Shown one piece after another: positions 53,256 to 61,464 of a DNA stretch of 64,000 nucleotides (position 1 is the first letter of the stretch; each line of letters opens with the position of its first letter). A program made the translations under genes and the position numbers. The notes below the pieces were generated by a model. The model was not told the origin of the DNA. It ran no database searches and worked only from the letters and a program-made list of their open reading frames with translations. The DNA is from Pseudogracilibacillus sp037071985 (GTDB taxonomy: Bacteria > Bacillota > Bacilli > Bacillales > Amphibacillaceae). The stretch is taken from positions 124,001 to 188,000 of the forward strand of contig NZ_JAXHDF010000002.1 in assembly GCF_037071985.1 (NCBI RefSeq), read 5' to 3'.

Positions 53256-53399
53256 TTATCGACTAATAAATAAGTACCAAACACCTAACCAAGAAATTAA
53301 AATAATTGCAGCTAATATAATTACTGAAAATAAAGTTCCCCGTAAATCATAATTATCATGTTGTTCGACTTGTTGCTCTTTTTCGACAGGCTTTGCCAT
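53256..53399 (-). CDS. cbaD: ba3-type oxidase small subunit IIa (47 residues)
   Basis: A 47-residue ORF: a charged N terminus ('MAKPVEKEQQVEQHDNYDLR') and a single membrane helix ('SVIILAAIILISWLGVWYLF'). This matches the cytochrome c oxidase subunit IIa type found in ba3 oxidases. AAAGGAGCG precedes the ATG, and it stands 28 bases before subunit II, so it leads the operon. It is easily missed because of its length. Confidence 0.88.
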   Translation of the reverse strand: MAKPVEKEQQVEQHDNYDLRGTLFSVIILAAIILISWLGVWYLFISR

Positions 53400-53461
53400 G
53401 TTTATCGCTCCTTTCGTAAAAAATTCATCAAAATAAATTAATCATATTCTTCAAAGCAAAT

Positions 53462-53475
53462 CGGTTAATTAATCG
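53462..53475. promoter_or_regulatory. Near-palindrome upstream of the oxidase operon
   Basis: CGGTTAATTAATCG, symmetrical except one base, about 65 bases upstream of the cbaD ATG. An operator is possible. No clear promoter was recognised in the 280-base divergent gap 53400-53679. Confidence 0.25.
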
Positions 53476-53679
53476 ATCTGCTTATATTCATCATACACAA
53501 AAATAATAGCCGAAAAAGCCTATATGACAACGTTTCACAATTTATTCAATAACCTATTTGGCTTCAATTTCCATCGAATTTACTAACCTTTATGTTAGAA
53601 AAGTATGTGAATAAAATATGACGATCTCGTGGATAAAACGTTACATAATTCATAAACTAAACAAAAAAAAGGTGAGAAA

Positions 53680-54774
53680 ATGGTGTATATAGGATCGATC
53701 GGTTTAGGAATACCATCAAATAATTTACGACAAAACGAAGTCAAACATTTAGTCAAAAATATATTTAATACGAAAAAGTTACATAGATTACTACCGGTAT
53801 TTGATAACGCAAATATAGAGCAAAGGCAGTTTGTAGTTGATGAAGAGTGGATAAAGCATGAACATTCATTTGCTACGGCAAATCAATACTATTTTAACTA
53901 CGCAAAAAATCTGTGTATCGAGGCTATTGACAACTGTTTAAAAAATAAAACTCTATTAAATAAACCTGTTTCTTACAACGATATTGATATGATTTTATTT
54001 GTATCAAGTACTGGAATTGTTACGCCTTCGTTAGATGCTTACTTATTAAATGAACGGCCATTTAGAGAAGATATAGTTCGCATACCAATGTGGGGATTAG
54101 GATGTGCCGGAGGGGCAATGGGGTTAGCAAGGGCATCTGAATGGATTCGACTACATCCTACTAAATCAGCTCTTGTCGTTTGTTGTGAATTATGCAGTCT
54201 TACGTTTCAAAAAAAAGATGTATCAACGAGTAATATTGTTGGAACGGCCTTATTCGGGGATGGTGTTGCCGCCACTTTATTAATTGGCTCGAAGTCTCCA
54301 TTGCAATCTTTTTTGCCAAAGAAAAGATTAACTATTAAGGAAACGAGCTCATTTACACAAAAGAACAGTACAGATGTAATGGGATGGAATGTTACATCAA
54401 ATGGATTGGAAGTTATTTTTTCAAAACGAATTCCTAAGTTAGTAAAAACAATTTGGAAAGAACATGTACATCGTTTCTTAAAACAGACAGGGAGAAAAAT
54501 GGAAGATATTTCTTCCATCGTAGCACATCCGGGTGGTAGGAAAGTATTAGAAGAAATGGAACATGCCCTTGCAATTGATCGTGAACTTTTAAGATTTTCT
54601 TACGATGTATTAAAAAATCACGGAAATATGTCCTCATCAACTGTCATTTACGTATTAAAAAGATGGATATTACAATCACAAAATAGATCATTTTCGGAAG
54701 ATTTGGGAATACTAAGTGCACTCGGTCCTGGGTTTAGTTCCGAATTAATCTTATTAGAGTGGGTGGATCTATGA
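53680..54774 (+). CDS. bpsA: Type III polyketide synthase (BpsA-like)
   Basis: A 364-residue chalcone-synthase-fold enzyme (B. subtilis BpsA 365). The catalytic Cys142 is in 'WGLGCAGGAMGLARA', the His is in 'VAHPGGRKVLE' and the Asn is in 'LKNHGNMSSSTV'. BpsA condenses malonyl-CoA with long-chain fatty acyl-CoA to alkylpyrones and alkylresorcinols. The ATG follows AAAGGTGAG. The stop overlaps the next gene by four bases, matching the bpsA-bpsB operon. Confidence 0.93.
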   Translation: MVYIGSIGLGIPSNNLRQNEVKHLVKNIFNTKKLHRLLPVFDNANIEQRQFVVDEEWIKHEHSFATANQYYFNYAKNLCIEAIDNCLKNKTLLNKPVSYNDIDMILFVSSTGIVTPSLDAYLLNERPFREDIVRIPMWGLGCAGGAMGLARASEWIRLHPTKSALVVCCELCSLTFQKKDVSTSNIVGTALFGDGVAATLLIGSKSPLQSFLPKKRLTIKETSSFTQKNSTDVMGWNVTSNGLEVIFSKRIPKLVKTIWKEHVHRFLKQTGRKMEDISSIVAHPGGRKVLEEMEHALAIDRELLRFSYDVLKNHGNMSSSTVIYVLKRWILQSQNRSFSEDLGILSALGPGFSSELILLEWVDL

Positions 54775-55274
54775 TTTATTTTTATCTAATTATCTTGTTT
54801 ATTATTGGACAAAGGCTTACAGAGTTATATATTGCGAATAAAAATGAGTTGTGGATGAGAGAGCGGGGAGGAGTTGAACTAGGAAAAGAACATTACAAAT
54901 TATTTATTCTACTTCATATGGCTTTTTTTGTTTGTTTAATTTGGGAAGTTCAACTGCTGTATTGGCAAAATAATTATGCTTTTAATATTTACTTTTTTCT
55001 TATTTTCCTATTAGCACAAATAGGGAGAATCTGGTGCATAGTATCGCTTGGGAAGTTTTGGAATACAAAAATTATCGTTTTGCCGAAGGTTATTCACATA
55101 AAAAAAGGGCCATATAAGTATATAAAACACCCTAATTATGTCATAGTATTTATTGAATTGTTGGTCATTCCAGCAATGTTTGGCGCGTATAAAACAGCAA
55201 TACTATTCCCAATCTTACACATCTTGTTACTTTCCATTAGAATTCCGAGTGAAGATAGAGCATTAGGACGCTGA
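54771..55274 (+). CDS. bpsB: BpsB, alkylpyrone O-methyltransferase, membrane protein
   Basis: A 167-residue protein of the isoprenylcysteine carboxyl methyltransferase (ICMT)/YpbQ family with about four membrane segments. The SAM-binding signature 'KKGPYKYIKHPNYV' and 'WNTKI' are visible. In B. subtilis BpsB methylates the alkylpyrones made by BpsA. GGTGG upstream and an ATGA overlap with bpsA support the start at 54771 rather than the GTG at 54759. Confidence 0.9.
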   Translation: MIYFYLIILFIIGQRLTELYIANKNELWMRERGGVELGKEHYKLFILLHMAFFVCLIWEVQLLYWQNNYAFNIYFFLIFLLAQIGRIWCIVSLGKFWNTKIIVLPKVIHIKKGPYKYIKHPNYVIVFIELLVIPAMFGAYKTAILFPILHILLLSIRIPSEDRALGR

Positions 55275-55295
55275 GCACCGTAATTTCAAATCAAA

Positions 55296-55333
55296 TGAAA
55301 AGGAGGCTTCCTATAAAGGAGCCTCCAAATTTT
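55296..55333. terminator. Bidirectional terminator between bpsB and the cold-shock gene
   Basis: GGAGGCT..AGCCTCC stem with inner CC/GG pairs after a single-base bulge. T-rich on both strands; convergent genes share it. Confidence 0.82.
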
Positions 55334-55339
55334 AATATG

Positions 55340-55540
55340 TTAGTTTTTAGTAACGTTCGCCGCTTGTGGTCCACGTTCGCCTTCAACAATTTCAAATGTT
55401 ACTTCTTGACCTTCTTCTAAAGATTTAAATCCTTCTTCTTGGATAGCAGAGTAATGTACGAATACATCGTCTCCTTCTTCCAATTGAATAAAGCCGTAAC
55501 CTTTTTCTGCATTAAACCATTTTACTACTCCGTTTTGCAT
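55340..55540 (-). CDS. Cold-shock protein, CspA family
   Basis: A 66-residue single CSD protein. 'KGYGFIQ' is RNP1 and 'VFVHYSAI' is RNP2; length and the ending 'GPQAANVTKN' are standard. It binds single-stranded nucleic acid and acts as an RNA chaperone. AGGAGG just before 55540 fixes the start; the frame extends nine codons upstream. B. subtilis has three such genes and I cannot tell which this matches. Confidence 0.96.
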   Translation of the reverse strand: MQNGVVKWFNAEKGYGFIQLEEGDDVFVHYSAIQEEGFKSLEEGQEVTFEIVEGERGPQAANVTKN

Positions 55541-55603
55541 GTAGCCAATCCTCCTAAATTCTTTCACGAAAACCGTGTTAATACAAAGAAAATAGTGAAA
55601 ACG

Positions 55604-55662
55604 AAAAAAGTAACTTCACGTAGAAGGTGGGATCACTACGTACCTTCATGTGAAGCTACTTT
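55604..55662 (-). terminator. Long hairpin terminator of the NlpC/P60 gene
   Basis: Arms AAAGTAACTTCACGTAGAAGG and CCTTCATGTGAAGCTACTTT pair over about 19 bases with a few mismatches. On the minus strand TTTTTTCG follows. It lies 97 bases after the stop of the gene at 55759, and its 3' side is the cold-shock gene's upstream region. Confidence 0.7.
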
Positions 55663-55758
55663 CCTAATGATTCCATACATCTTCTTTGCTTGTTTCCAAT
55701 ATATCGGTTTTTATGAAGGGAGTCAAGCGCTACAACATCTAATATGGATTTCAATTTA

Positions 55759-56757
55759 TTATTTTATCCTTTTTGCTCCTAAGTAACGAGGTGACCAATA
55801 GGAATCACTTAAATTACTTATTTGCACACCATTACTGCTACCAGCATGAATAAAATCACCATTTCCTAAATAGATTCCTAAATGGGAAGGTCCAGGCTGA
55901 TACGTTTCAAAAAACACTAAATCGCCAATAGAGGGTGATTCAACATTTGTTGAGAAGTTCCAAATTTCATTTACTGTACGCGGGATCATAATATCGTTTT
56001 GTTTATAAACAAATTGGATAAAACCGCTACAATCAAATCCATTCGGTGTTGTGCCTCCCCAAACATAAGGGGTGCCCATATATGACTTTGCTACTTGAAT
56101 AACAGAACTGTTATCATGATTAACATTTAATTGGACTATATCCTCGTCTTTTTGTAGTTGGCTGTCTTTGCTTGGTGCGATTTGTTCTGCCAATTCATTG
56201 TCAACCTGCTCGGAAACTTCCGAATCAGTGGGCGGAGGAGATAACAAGTTTAAGTTTATAATTTGATTAACTGCATCTTCTGTCAATGGACCGTATAATC
56301 CATCTACGGTCCCAGTATAATAGCCATAATAAAAAAGAACCTCCTGCACTGCTCTTACTTCTTCATATGTAGAATCATAGTTAATTGTACGTGCTAATTC
56401 AGCTATTTCATCGATTTCCGATTGCCTTTCAGCCATAATCAGCGCTTCCATCGTTTGCTTATCTGCAGCTCCTGTTACTGTAATTTCATGGGATGATTGA
56501 AATCCTTTTATTGCATGTTCCGTCAATAATCCGTATACTCCATCTATACCATCATCATAATGACCTAACTTTGTTAATTTGTATTGTAAATTACGAACAA
56601 TTTTACTATTTTCACCATAGGCGAGACCATCTGCTTCTGTTAAGAGTTTATCTTGTATTATGGGTTGTGCATCTATATAAAATGCAAATGGCTGAGTGAT
56701 CGCATACCCGCAAACAATTGAATTCTTCATTACTTTTTCAACTGTTTTAGTTCGCAT
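55759..56757 (-). CDS. Peptidoglycan endopeptidase, two peptidoglycan-binding domains plus NlpC/P60
   Basis: A 332-residue protein with a PG_binding_1 domain (about 48-105, 'RNLQYKLTKLGHYDDGIDG'), a second one (about 134-170, 'YYGYYTGTVDGLYGPLTEDAV'), a polar linker and an NlpC/P60 domain (about 215-332) with catalytic Cys243 ('FDCSGF'), His292 ('SHLGIYL') and His304 ('FIHAGS'). It probably cleaves gamma-D-Glu-mDAP links. The N terminus has only a weak signal ('NSIVCGYAITQPFAFYIDA'). AAAGGAG precedes the ATG. Confidence 0.92.
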   Translation of the reverse strand: MRTKTVEKVMKNSIVCGYAITQPFAFYIDAQPIIQDKLLTEADGLAYGENSKIVRNLQYKLTKLGHYDDGIDGVYGLLTEHAIKGFQSSHEITVTGAADKQTMEALIMAERQSEIDEIAELARTINYDSTYEEVRAVQEVLFYYGYYTGTVDGLYGPLTEDAVNQIINLNLLSPPPTDSEVSEQVDNELAEQIAPSKDSQLQKDEDIVQLNVNHDNSSVIQVAKSYMGTPYVWGGTTPNGFDCSGFIQFVYKQNDIMIPRTVNEIWNFSTNVESPSIGDLVFFETYQPGPSHLGIYLGNGDFIHAGSSNGVQISNLSDSYWSPRYLGAKRIK

Positions 56758-56851
56758 ACAAAATACTCCTTTCTAAGGGTGCTTTATGTTAATTCATATG
56801 AAGTATTTTTAGTAATCATACTTTACGTTTGTGTTACAAAAATCTTTTATA

Positions 56852-56860
56852 TGGTACAAT
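56852..56860 (+). promoter_or_regulatory. Extended -10 promoter candidate for thyA
   Basis: TGGTACAAT fits TGnTAnnnT. The leader to the ATG at 56915 is about 50 bases. Confidence 0.45.
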
Positions 56861-56914
56861 AAAAATCTTACTATCATTTTTTTCGAGTAAATATTTTTAT
56901 GAGGAGAAAATCAA

Positions 56915-57868
56915 ATGAAAAATGAACAAGCCTATTTACAATTATGTGAAGAAATTTTAGAAAAAGGTTGTTTTAAAAACGACCGAACGAATACAGGAAC
57001 CTATTCCCTTTTTGGTAAACAAATAAGGTTTGATTTAAAAGAAGGTTTTCCACTATTAACGACAAAACATGTCCCTTTTCGATTAATTGCCAGTGAATTG
57101 CTTTGGTTTTTGAAAGGCGATACGAATATACGTTATTTATTACAACATAATAATAATATATGGAATGAGTGGGCATTTAAAAAATGGGTGGAAAGCGATA
57201 ATTATAAGGGCCCTAATATGGATGACTTCGGAAACAGAAGTCTAAAAGATGAAGATTTTAAAATGGAATATGAAAAACAGATGGATATTTTTAAGAATAA
57301 GATATTGACGGATGACCAGTTTGCGCAAAACTATGGTGACTTGGGATTTGTATATGGGAAACAGTGGAGGCACTGGAAGACATCTACAGGCGAAACGATT
57401 GATCAAATTAAAGATGTAATTGAATTGATTAAAACAAACCCTGATTCTAGACGTTTACTTGTATCGGCATGGAATCCTGAAGATATCCCAAATATGGCAC
57501 TACCACCATGTCATACATTATTCCAGTTTTATGTAGATGATGGTGCTCTATCTTGTCAACTTTATCAACGAAGTGCCGACGTATTTCTTGGTGTTCCATT
57601 TAATATTGCTAGTTATGCATTATTAACTCACTTAATTGCAAAAGAATGCCAATTAGAAGTAGGAGAGTTTGTACATACATTTGGAGATGTACATATTTAT
57701 GCTAACCATGTTGAACAAGTAAAATTACAATTAAGTCGTAATCCTAAATCTTTGCCTACATTGAAGATTAATACTGAAAAAGAATCAATATTTGCTTATG
57801 ATATAAATGATTTTGAAATAATTGGTTATGATCCACATCCAGCTATTAAAGCGCCTGTAGCAGTATAA
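56915..57868 (+). CDS. thyA: Thymidylate synthase, long ThyA form
   Basis: A 317-residue protein making dTMP from dUMP and methylene-tetrahydrofolate. The catalytic Cys199 is in 'ALPPCHTLFQFYV', 'QLYQRSADVFLGVPFNIASY' is the dUMP site, and 'ALPSRR..' is represented by 'NPDSRRLLVSAWNP'. It is about 50 residues longer than E. coli ThyA because of the small-domain insertion (about 88-140) typical of the Lactobacillus/Staphylococcus form. dfrA follows after 18 bases. Confidence 0.98.
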   Translation: MKNEQAYLQLCEEILEKGCFKNDRTNTGTYSLFGKQIRFDLKEGFPLLTTKHVPFRLIASELLWFLKGDTNIRYLLQHNNNIWNEWAFKKWVESDNYKGPNMDDFGNRSLKDEDFKMEYEKQMDIFKNKILTDDQFAQNYGDLGFVYGKQWRHWKTSTGETIDQIKDVIELIKTNPDSRRLLVSAWNPEDIPNMALPPCHTLFQFYVDDGALSCQLYQRSADVFLGVPFNIASYALLTHLIAKECQLEVGEFVHTFGDVHIYANHVEQVKLQLSRNPKSLPTLKINTEKESIFAYDINDFEIIGYDPHPAIKAPVAV

Positions 57869-57886
57869 AAAGGAGAGTACGTAAAA

Positions 57887-58384
57887 ATGATTTCTTTTAT
57901 AGTAGCAATGGATAAAAATAATGTAATTGGTTTTAATAATAAAATGCCTTGGCATTTACCAAATGATCTAAAGTTTTTTAAAGAGACTACAACAGGTCAT
58001 ACGATTATAATGGGAAGAAAAACATTTGAATCTATTGGAAGAGTATTACCTAATAGAAAACATATCGTATTGTCCCAAGGCAATGTGAATTTACCAAAAG
58101 AAGTTGAAATAATAAACGATATTGATCAAATTATTGAATTAAATAAACAGAACATTGATGAAGAATTTTTCGTCATAGGTGGAGGAAACATTTTTAAGCA
58201 ATTACTCCCTTATGCAGATCGTCTATATGTTACGTTAATCGATGAATCATTTAAAGGAGATGTGTTTTTCCCAGAAATCTCTCTTAAGCAATGGAAGGAA
58301 ATTTCAAAGGTAAAGGGAGAAAGAAACGAGTCTAATCCTTATGATTATTATTTTATTGAATATGTTCGAAACAATTCAATATAA
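57887..58384 (+). CDS. dfrA: Dihydrofolate reductase
   Basis: A 165-residue enzyme. 'VAMDKNNVIGFNNKMPWHLPNDLKFF' region (NADPH and folate site, Asp in 'NDLKFF'), 'MGRKTFESIGR' and 'VIGGGNIFKQLLPYADRLYVT' are all conserved. It regenerates tetrahydrofolate after thymidylate synthesis, fitting the thyA-dfrA operon. AAAGGAGAG precedes the ATG. Nothing unusual in the trimethoprim-contact region could be judged by eye. Confidence 0.98.
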   Translation: MISFIVAMDKNNVIGFNNKMPWHLPNDLKFFKETTTGHTIIMGRKTFESIGRVLPNRKHIVLSQGNVNLPKEVEIINDIDQIIELNKQNIDEEFFVIGGGNIFKQLLPYADRLYVTLIDESFKGDVFFPEISLKQWKEISKVKGERNESNPYDYYFIEYVRNNSI

Positions 58385-58393
58385 AGGTATTTG

Positions 58394-58422
58394 TTGTTTA
58401 ATATAATCACTTCTACTATAAT
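58394..58422 (+). promoter_or_regulatory. Sigma-A promoter for tatA
   Basis: TTGTTT and a consensus TATAAT lie exactly 17 bases apart. The predicted leader to tatA is about 115 bases. Confidence 0.7.
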
Positions 58423-58509
58423 AAATTATGAATTATTTATGTATTTTTCATTGAATCTCTTTTAGTTTATTAAGCTTTTTTATACAATAAAACTGATTGA
58501 ATGAATAGT

Positions 58510-58523
58510 ATTGTTTAAACAAT
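58510..58523. promoter_or_regulatory. Perfect palindrome in the tatA leader
   Basis: ATTGTTTAAACAAT, 14 bases, fully symmetrical, 21 bases before the tatA ATG and downstream of the promoter at 58394-58422. Possible repressor site. Confidence 0.35.
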
Positions 58524-58544
58524 TACACGATGGGGTGAAAAATA

Positions 58545-58742
58545 ATGGCACAAATCGGGATACCGAGTTTAATTCTCATATTAGTTGTAGCATTACTTAT
58601 TTTTGGACCGTCTAAATTACCTGAAATAGGGAAGGCAGCTGGAAATTCGTTACGTGAATTTAAAAATGCAACAAAAGGTATTATCGGAGACGAGGAAACT
58701 GAAACAGCGAAAGACTCAAAAGAAAACAATAGTAAACAATAA
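58545..58742 (+). CDS. tatA: TatA, twin-arginine translocase pore protein
   Basis: A 65-residue protein with an N-terminal membrane helix (about 6-22) followed by the hinge 'FGPSKLPEIGKAAGNSLREFK', an amphipathic helix and a charged tail. It forms the protein-conducting pore with TatC. QcrA, with its SRRQFLN motif, is a possible substrate. GGGGTGA precedes the ATG. A terminator separates it from tatC. Confidence 0.96.
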   Translation: MAQIGIPSLILILVVALLIFGPSKLPEIGKAAGNSLREFKNATKGIIGDEETETAKDSKENNSKQ

Positions 58743-58796
58743 TAAGGGCTTAAATTGACCTGAAAATGGCATACTATAAATGCATAATAATCAATA

Positions 58797-58827
58797 GGTG
58801 TAAGGAATAAACCTTACATCTTTTTTA
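58797..58827 (+). terminator. Terminator between tatA and tatC
   Basis: GGTGTAAGG / CCTTACATC (9 bp, one G:U), six-base loop, T6. Read-through would set the TatA:TatC ratio. Confidence 0.82.
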
Positions 58828-58869
58828 TATCAGTAACAATACTTAGAGTAAAGATAGGGAGTGGAGACA

Positions 58870-59616
58870 ATGTCTAGTACTAATCAAGAAAAAGAAATGA
58901 ATATAGTAGGACATTTGTCGGAACTAAGAAATCGACTCATCGTAACTGGATTATTTTTTATCGCATTTTTTATAATCGGTTTTATCTTTATTAAAGATAT
59001 TTATTCCTTTTTTGAAAATGATATTGATTTTAAATTAACAGTTACAAGTCCAGGGGATATTATTTGGATTTATTTTACGATTGCAGGGTTAATAGCAATT
59101 GTTGCAACATTACCAATATTAAGCTTGCAAATTTGGTTATTTATTAAACCCGGTCTGACAAAACCGGAACGTAAAGCATCTTTATCCTACATTCCAGCTA
59201 TTTTTTTATTATTTGTCATAGGACTCGTTTTTGGATATTTAATGTTTATCAAACTAATACTACCTTTCCTATTATCACTAAATGATGGAATGTTTAATGA
59301 ATTATTTACCGTTGAGAAATATTTCAGGTTTCTTTTAAGAATTACGATTCCGTTTGCAATATTATTTGAAATACCGATTATAATAATGTTTTTAACAAGT
59401 TTAGGAGTCATCACACCTGCATTTCTTCGTAAAACAAGAAAATATGCATACTTCATACTTCTAATTGTCGGAGCATTAGTTACACCTCCTGACGTTATTT
59501 TGCAATTAGCTGTTGCGATCCCATTATTTATTTTGTATGAAATAAGTATTTACTTATCAACGATTGTGTACCGTAAAAAGCAAAAAAGACATTTAGAATA
59601 TATGGAACAGCAATAA
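58870..59616 (+). CDS. tatC: TatC, twin-arginine translocase receptor
   Basis: A 248-residue protein with six membrane helices. 'MNIVGHLSELRNRLIV' near the N terminus is the signature that contacts the twin-arginine signal, and 'FLLFVIGLVFGYLMF' and 'FEIPIIIMFLTSLGV' are conserved. GTG at 58861 overlaps the ribosome site AGGGAGTGGAG; ATG at 58870 is preferred. No TatB is expected in Firmicutes. Confidence 0.96.
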   Translation: MSSTNQEKEMNIVGHLSELRNRLIVTGLFFIAFFIIGFIFIKDIYSFFENDIDFKLTVTSPGDIIWIYFTIAGLIAIVATLPILSLQIWLFIKPGLTKPERKASLSYIPAIFLLFVIGLVFGYLMFIKLILPFLLSLNDGMFNELFTVEKYFRFLLRITIPFAILFEIPIIIMFLTSLGVITPAFLRKTRKYAYFILLIVGALVTPPDVILQLAVAIPLFILYEISIYLSTIVYRKKQKRHLEYMEQQ

Positions 59617-59830
59617 CATTAAAAGTTGTTTATTGAGAATCTATGTTTCATCGACAAACTTAGTCATCTGAAACAAAAAAATTGCAGAATCGTGCGGTTA
59701 CCCGGGAAATGTTTATCACTATTTCTTACGAAAAACATCCAAAAAGGTTCGGATAACTGTCAAAAGCAACTACATTCTTTTGCCATTTTATCTGTTACAA
59801 TTATGGTAGAAGAGGTTAAGGAGGATGACA

Positions 59831-60535
59831 ATGTCTGAAGTTAATATCTTTTTAGCATTTGGAGCTGGATTTTTATCATTTATATCACCTTGTGTTTTAC
59901 CTTTGTTTCCAGCCTTTCTATCTTATATTACTGGAATGAGTGTAAGTGAAATAAATGATGATAATAAAATGCTTACGAAAAAAAGTATGTTACATACAAT
60001 TCTATTCTTGCTCGGTTTTTCCAGTGTATTCATTATGATCGGATTTAGTACATCATACATCGCCGATTTCTTTATGATGTATCAAGATATTATCCGGCAA
60101 ATTGGCGCTATACTAATTATATTTTTTGGTCTTGTAATTGTAGGTTTACTAAACTTTGAGTTTTTAATGAAAGACAAGAAAATCACATTTAAAAATAGAC
60201 CTGCAGGGTATCTCGGTTCATTTATTATCGGGATGGCTTTTTCAATGGGATGGACACCTTGTACAGGCCCGATTTTAATGATTGTAATTACTATGGCAGC
60301 AACAAACCCGGATCAAGCAATGGTTTTAATGATAAGTTATGTTCTTGGTTTTGCAATACCGTTTATTATACTCTCTTTCTTTATAGGTAAGTTAAACTTC
60401 ATTAAAAAACATAGTATGAAGTTGGTAAAAATAGGGGGGTATATTATGATCATCTTTGGTGTTGCTTTATTTTTTAATTGGATGACAAAATTAACCTCAT
60501 TACTTGCTGAATGGACTGGATTTTATGGATTTTAA
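59831..60535 (+). CDS. ccdA: CcdA, cytochrome c biogenesis thiol transporter
   Basis: A 234-residue DsbD-family protein with six membrane helices. The two redox cysteines are in 'FISPCVLPLFPAFLSY' and 'MGWTPCTGPILM'. It moves reducing equivalents outward for cytochrome c maturation and for sporulation thiol exchange. AAGGAGG fixes the ATG at 59831; 59825 is too close to it. It should be required for QcrC, in this window. The 214-base gap before it holds no clear gene. Confidence 0.95.
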   Translation: MSEVNIFLAFGAGFLSFISPCVLPLFPAFLSYITGMSVSEINDDNKMLTKKSMLHTILFLLGFSSVFIMIGFSTSYIADFFMMYQDIIRQIGAILIIFFGLVIVGLLNFEFLMKDKKITFKNRPAGYLGSFIIGMAFSMGWTPCTGPILMIVITMAATNPDQAMVLMISYVLGFAIPFIILSFFIGKLNFIKKHSMKLVKIGGYIMIIFGVALFFNWMTKLTSLLAEWTGFYGF

Positions 60536-60607
60536 TAACTTTCTTTATTTCAGGAAGAAAATAGCATACAATGGTGGTAATAAGTTTTAAATAAAAGGGG
60601 TTACACT

Positions 60608-61036
60608 ATGTACAAACCAAATGATCTAATACTTCGTTCCACAGCATCCTTAATAACATTTATCTTACTAGGATTTGCTGTATATTTATTACTTGCAGGA
60701 CATAATTCTCCGGGTGGGGGATTCGTTGGCGGTCTTACAACATCTGCGGCAATCTTATTAATGTATATGGCATATGGCGAAAAAACTGTTCGAAAGATTA
60801 TTCCAGTGGACTTTATATTTTTTATCCCGCTAGGACTTTTAATCGCGACACTTACAGGGTTAGGTGCTCTCTTATTTAATGTTCCTTTCTTAACACAAAC
60901 ATTCGGAGTGTTTCATTTACCATTCATTGGGGAAATTGAACTTGCTACAGCAATGTTATTTGATTTAGGTGTTTATTTTACAGTATTCGGGACAACGATG
61001 ACGATTATTCTTACTATTGCTCGAGATCAGTCATGA
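60608..61036 (+). CDS. MrpB/MnhB-like Na+/H+ antiporter subunit B, standing alone
   Basis: A 142-residue membrane protein with four helices. 'GHNSPGGGFVGGL', early in the protein, is the hallmark of the MnhB/MrpB family, and 'FDLGVYFTVFGTTMTI' near the end is also typical. In the Mrp complex it is one of seven subunits needed together for Na+/H+ antiport; no other mrp gene is nearby. It lies between ccdA and the yneI-like gene, where B. subtilis has none. AAAGGGG precedes the ATG. Confidence 0.88.
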   Translation: MYKPNDLILRSTASLITFILLGFAVYLLLAGHNSPGGGFVGGLTTSAAILLMYMAYGEKTVRKIIPVDFIFFIPLGLLIATLTGLGALLFNVPFLTQTFGVFHLPFIGEIELATAMLFDLGVYFTVFGTTMTIILTIARDQS

Positions 61037-61067
61037 GCAACATTATTAATGATTCGGGGGAAATGTT

Positions 61068-61436
61068 GTGGCAAAAGTACTTATAATTGATGATGCCAAA
61101 TTTATGCGCATGACATTATCAAATTTATTTCAAAAGAACAATTTTTCAATAGTCGGTATGGCCGAAAATGGAGTGGAAGGTGTAGATTTATATAAAAAAA
61201 CATCGCCAGACCTTGTTACATTAGATATTACTATGCCGGTAATGGACGGTCTTCAAGCCTTAAAAGAAATTCTTAGCTTTGATCCGACTGCTAACGTTAT
61301 TATGTGTTCAGCGATGGGGCAACAAAAGCTCGTAGTTGAGGCGATAGAACTAGGTGCAAAAGATTTTATTGTTAAACCTTTTGATGAACAAAGAGTGATG
61401 GAAACTGTTCATCAAATCATACATACATCTATTTAA
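61068..61436 (+). CDS. yneI: CheY-like single-domain response regulator (YneI/CcdB)
   Basis: A 122-residue receiver domain only. Acidic Asp8-Asp9, phospho-acceptor Asp53 in 'DLVTLDITMPVMDG', and the conserved Lys in 'FIVKPFDE' are all present. The position after ccdA and before ccdC matches yneI (ccdB) of B. subtilis, whose loss has no known cytochrome c defect. GTG start with GGGGG upstream. No cognate kinase is known; the PAS kinase 1.3 kb downstream is one candidate. Confidence 0.9.
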   Translation: MAKVLIIDDAKFMRMTLSNLFQKNNFSIVGMAENGVEGVDLYKKTSPDLVTLDITMPVMDGLQALKEILSFDPTANVIMCSAMGQQKLVVEAIELGAKDFIVKPFDEQRVMETVHQIIHTSI

Positions 61437-61464
61437 GTCGTCATCATAGGAGTTGAATCATCAA

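Noticed and set aside
55439..55786. 115-codon open frame antisense to the cold-shock gene and crossing a hairpin
   Set aside because: Overlaps the cold-shock gene, its leader and the NlpC/P60 terminator; no ribosome site.
59626..59838. 70-codon open frame between tatC and ccdA
   Set aside because: No ribosome site, odd composition, and it overlaps the ccdA ribosome site and start. Treated as non-coding.
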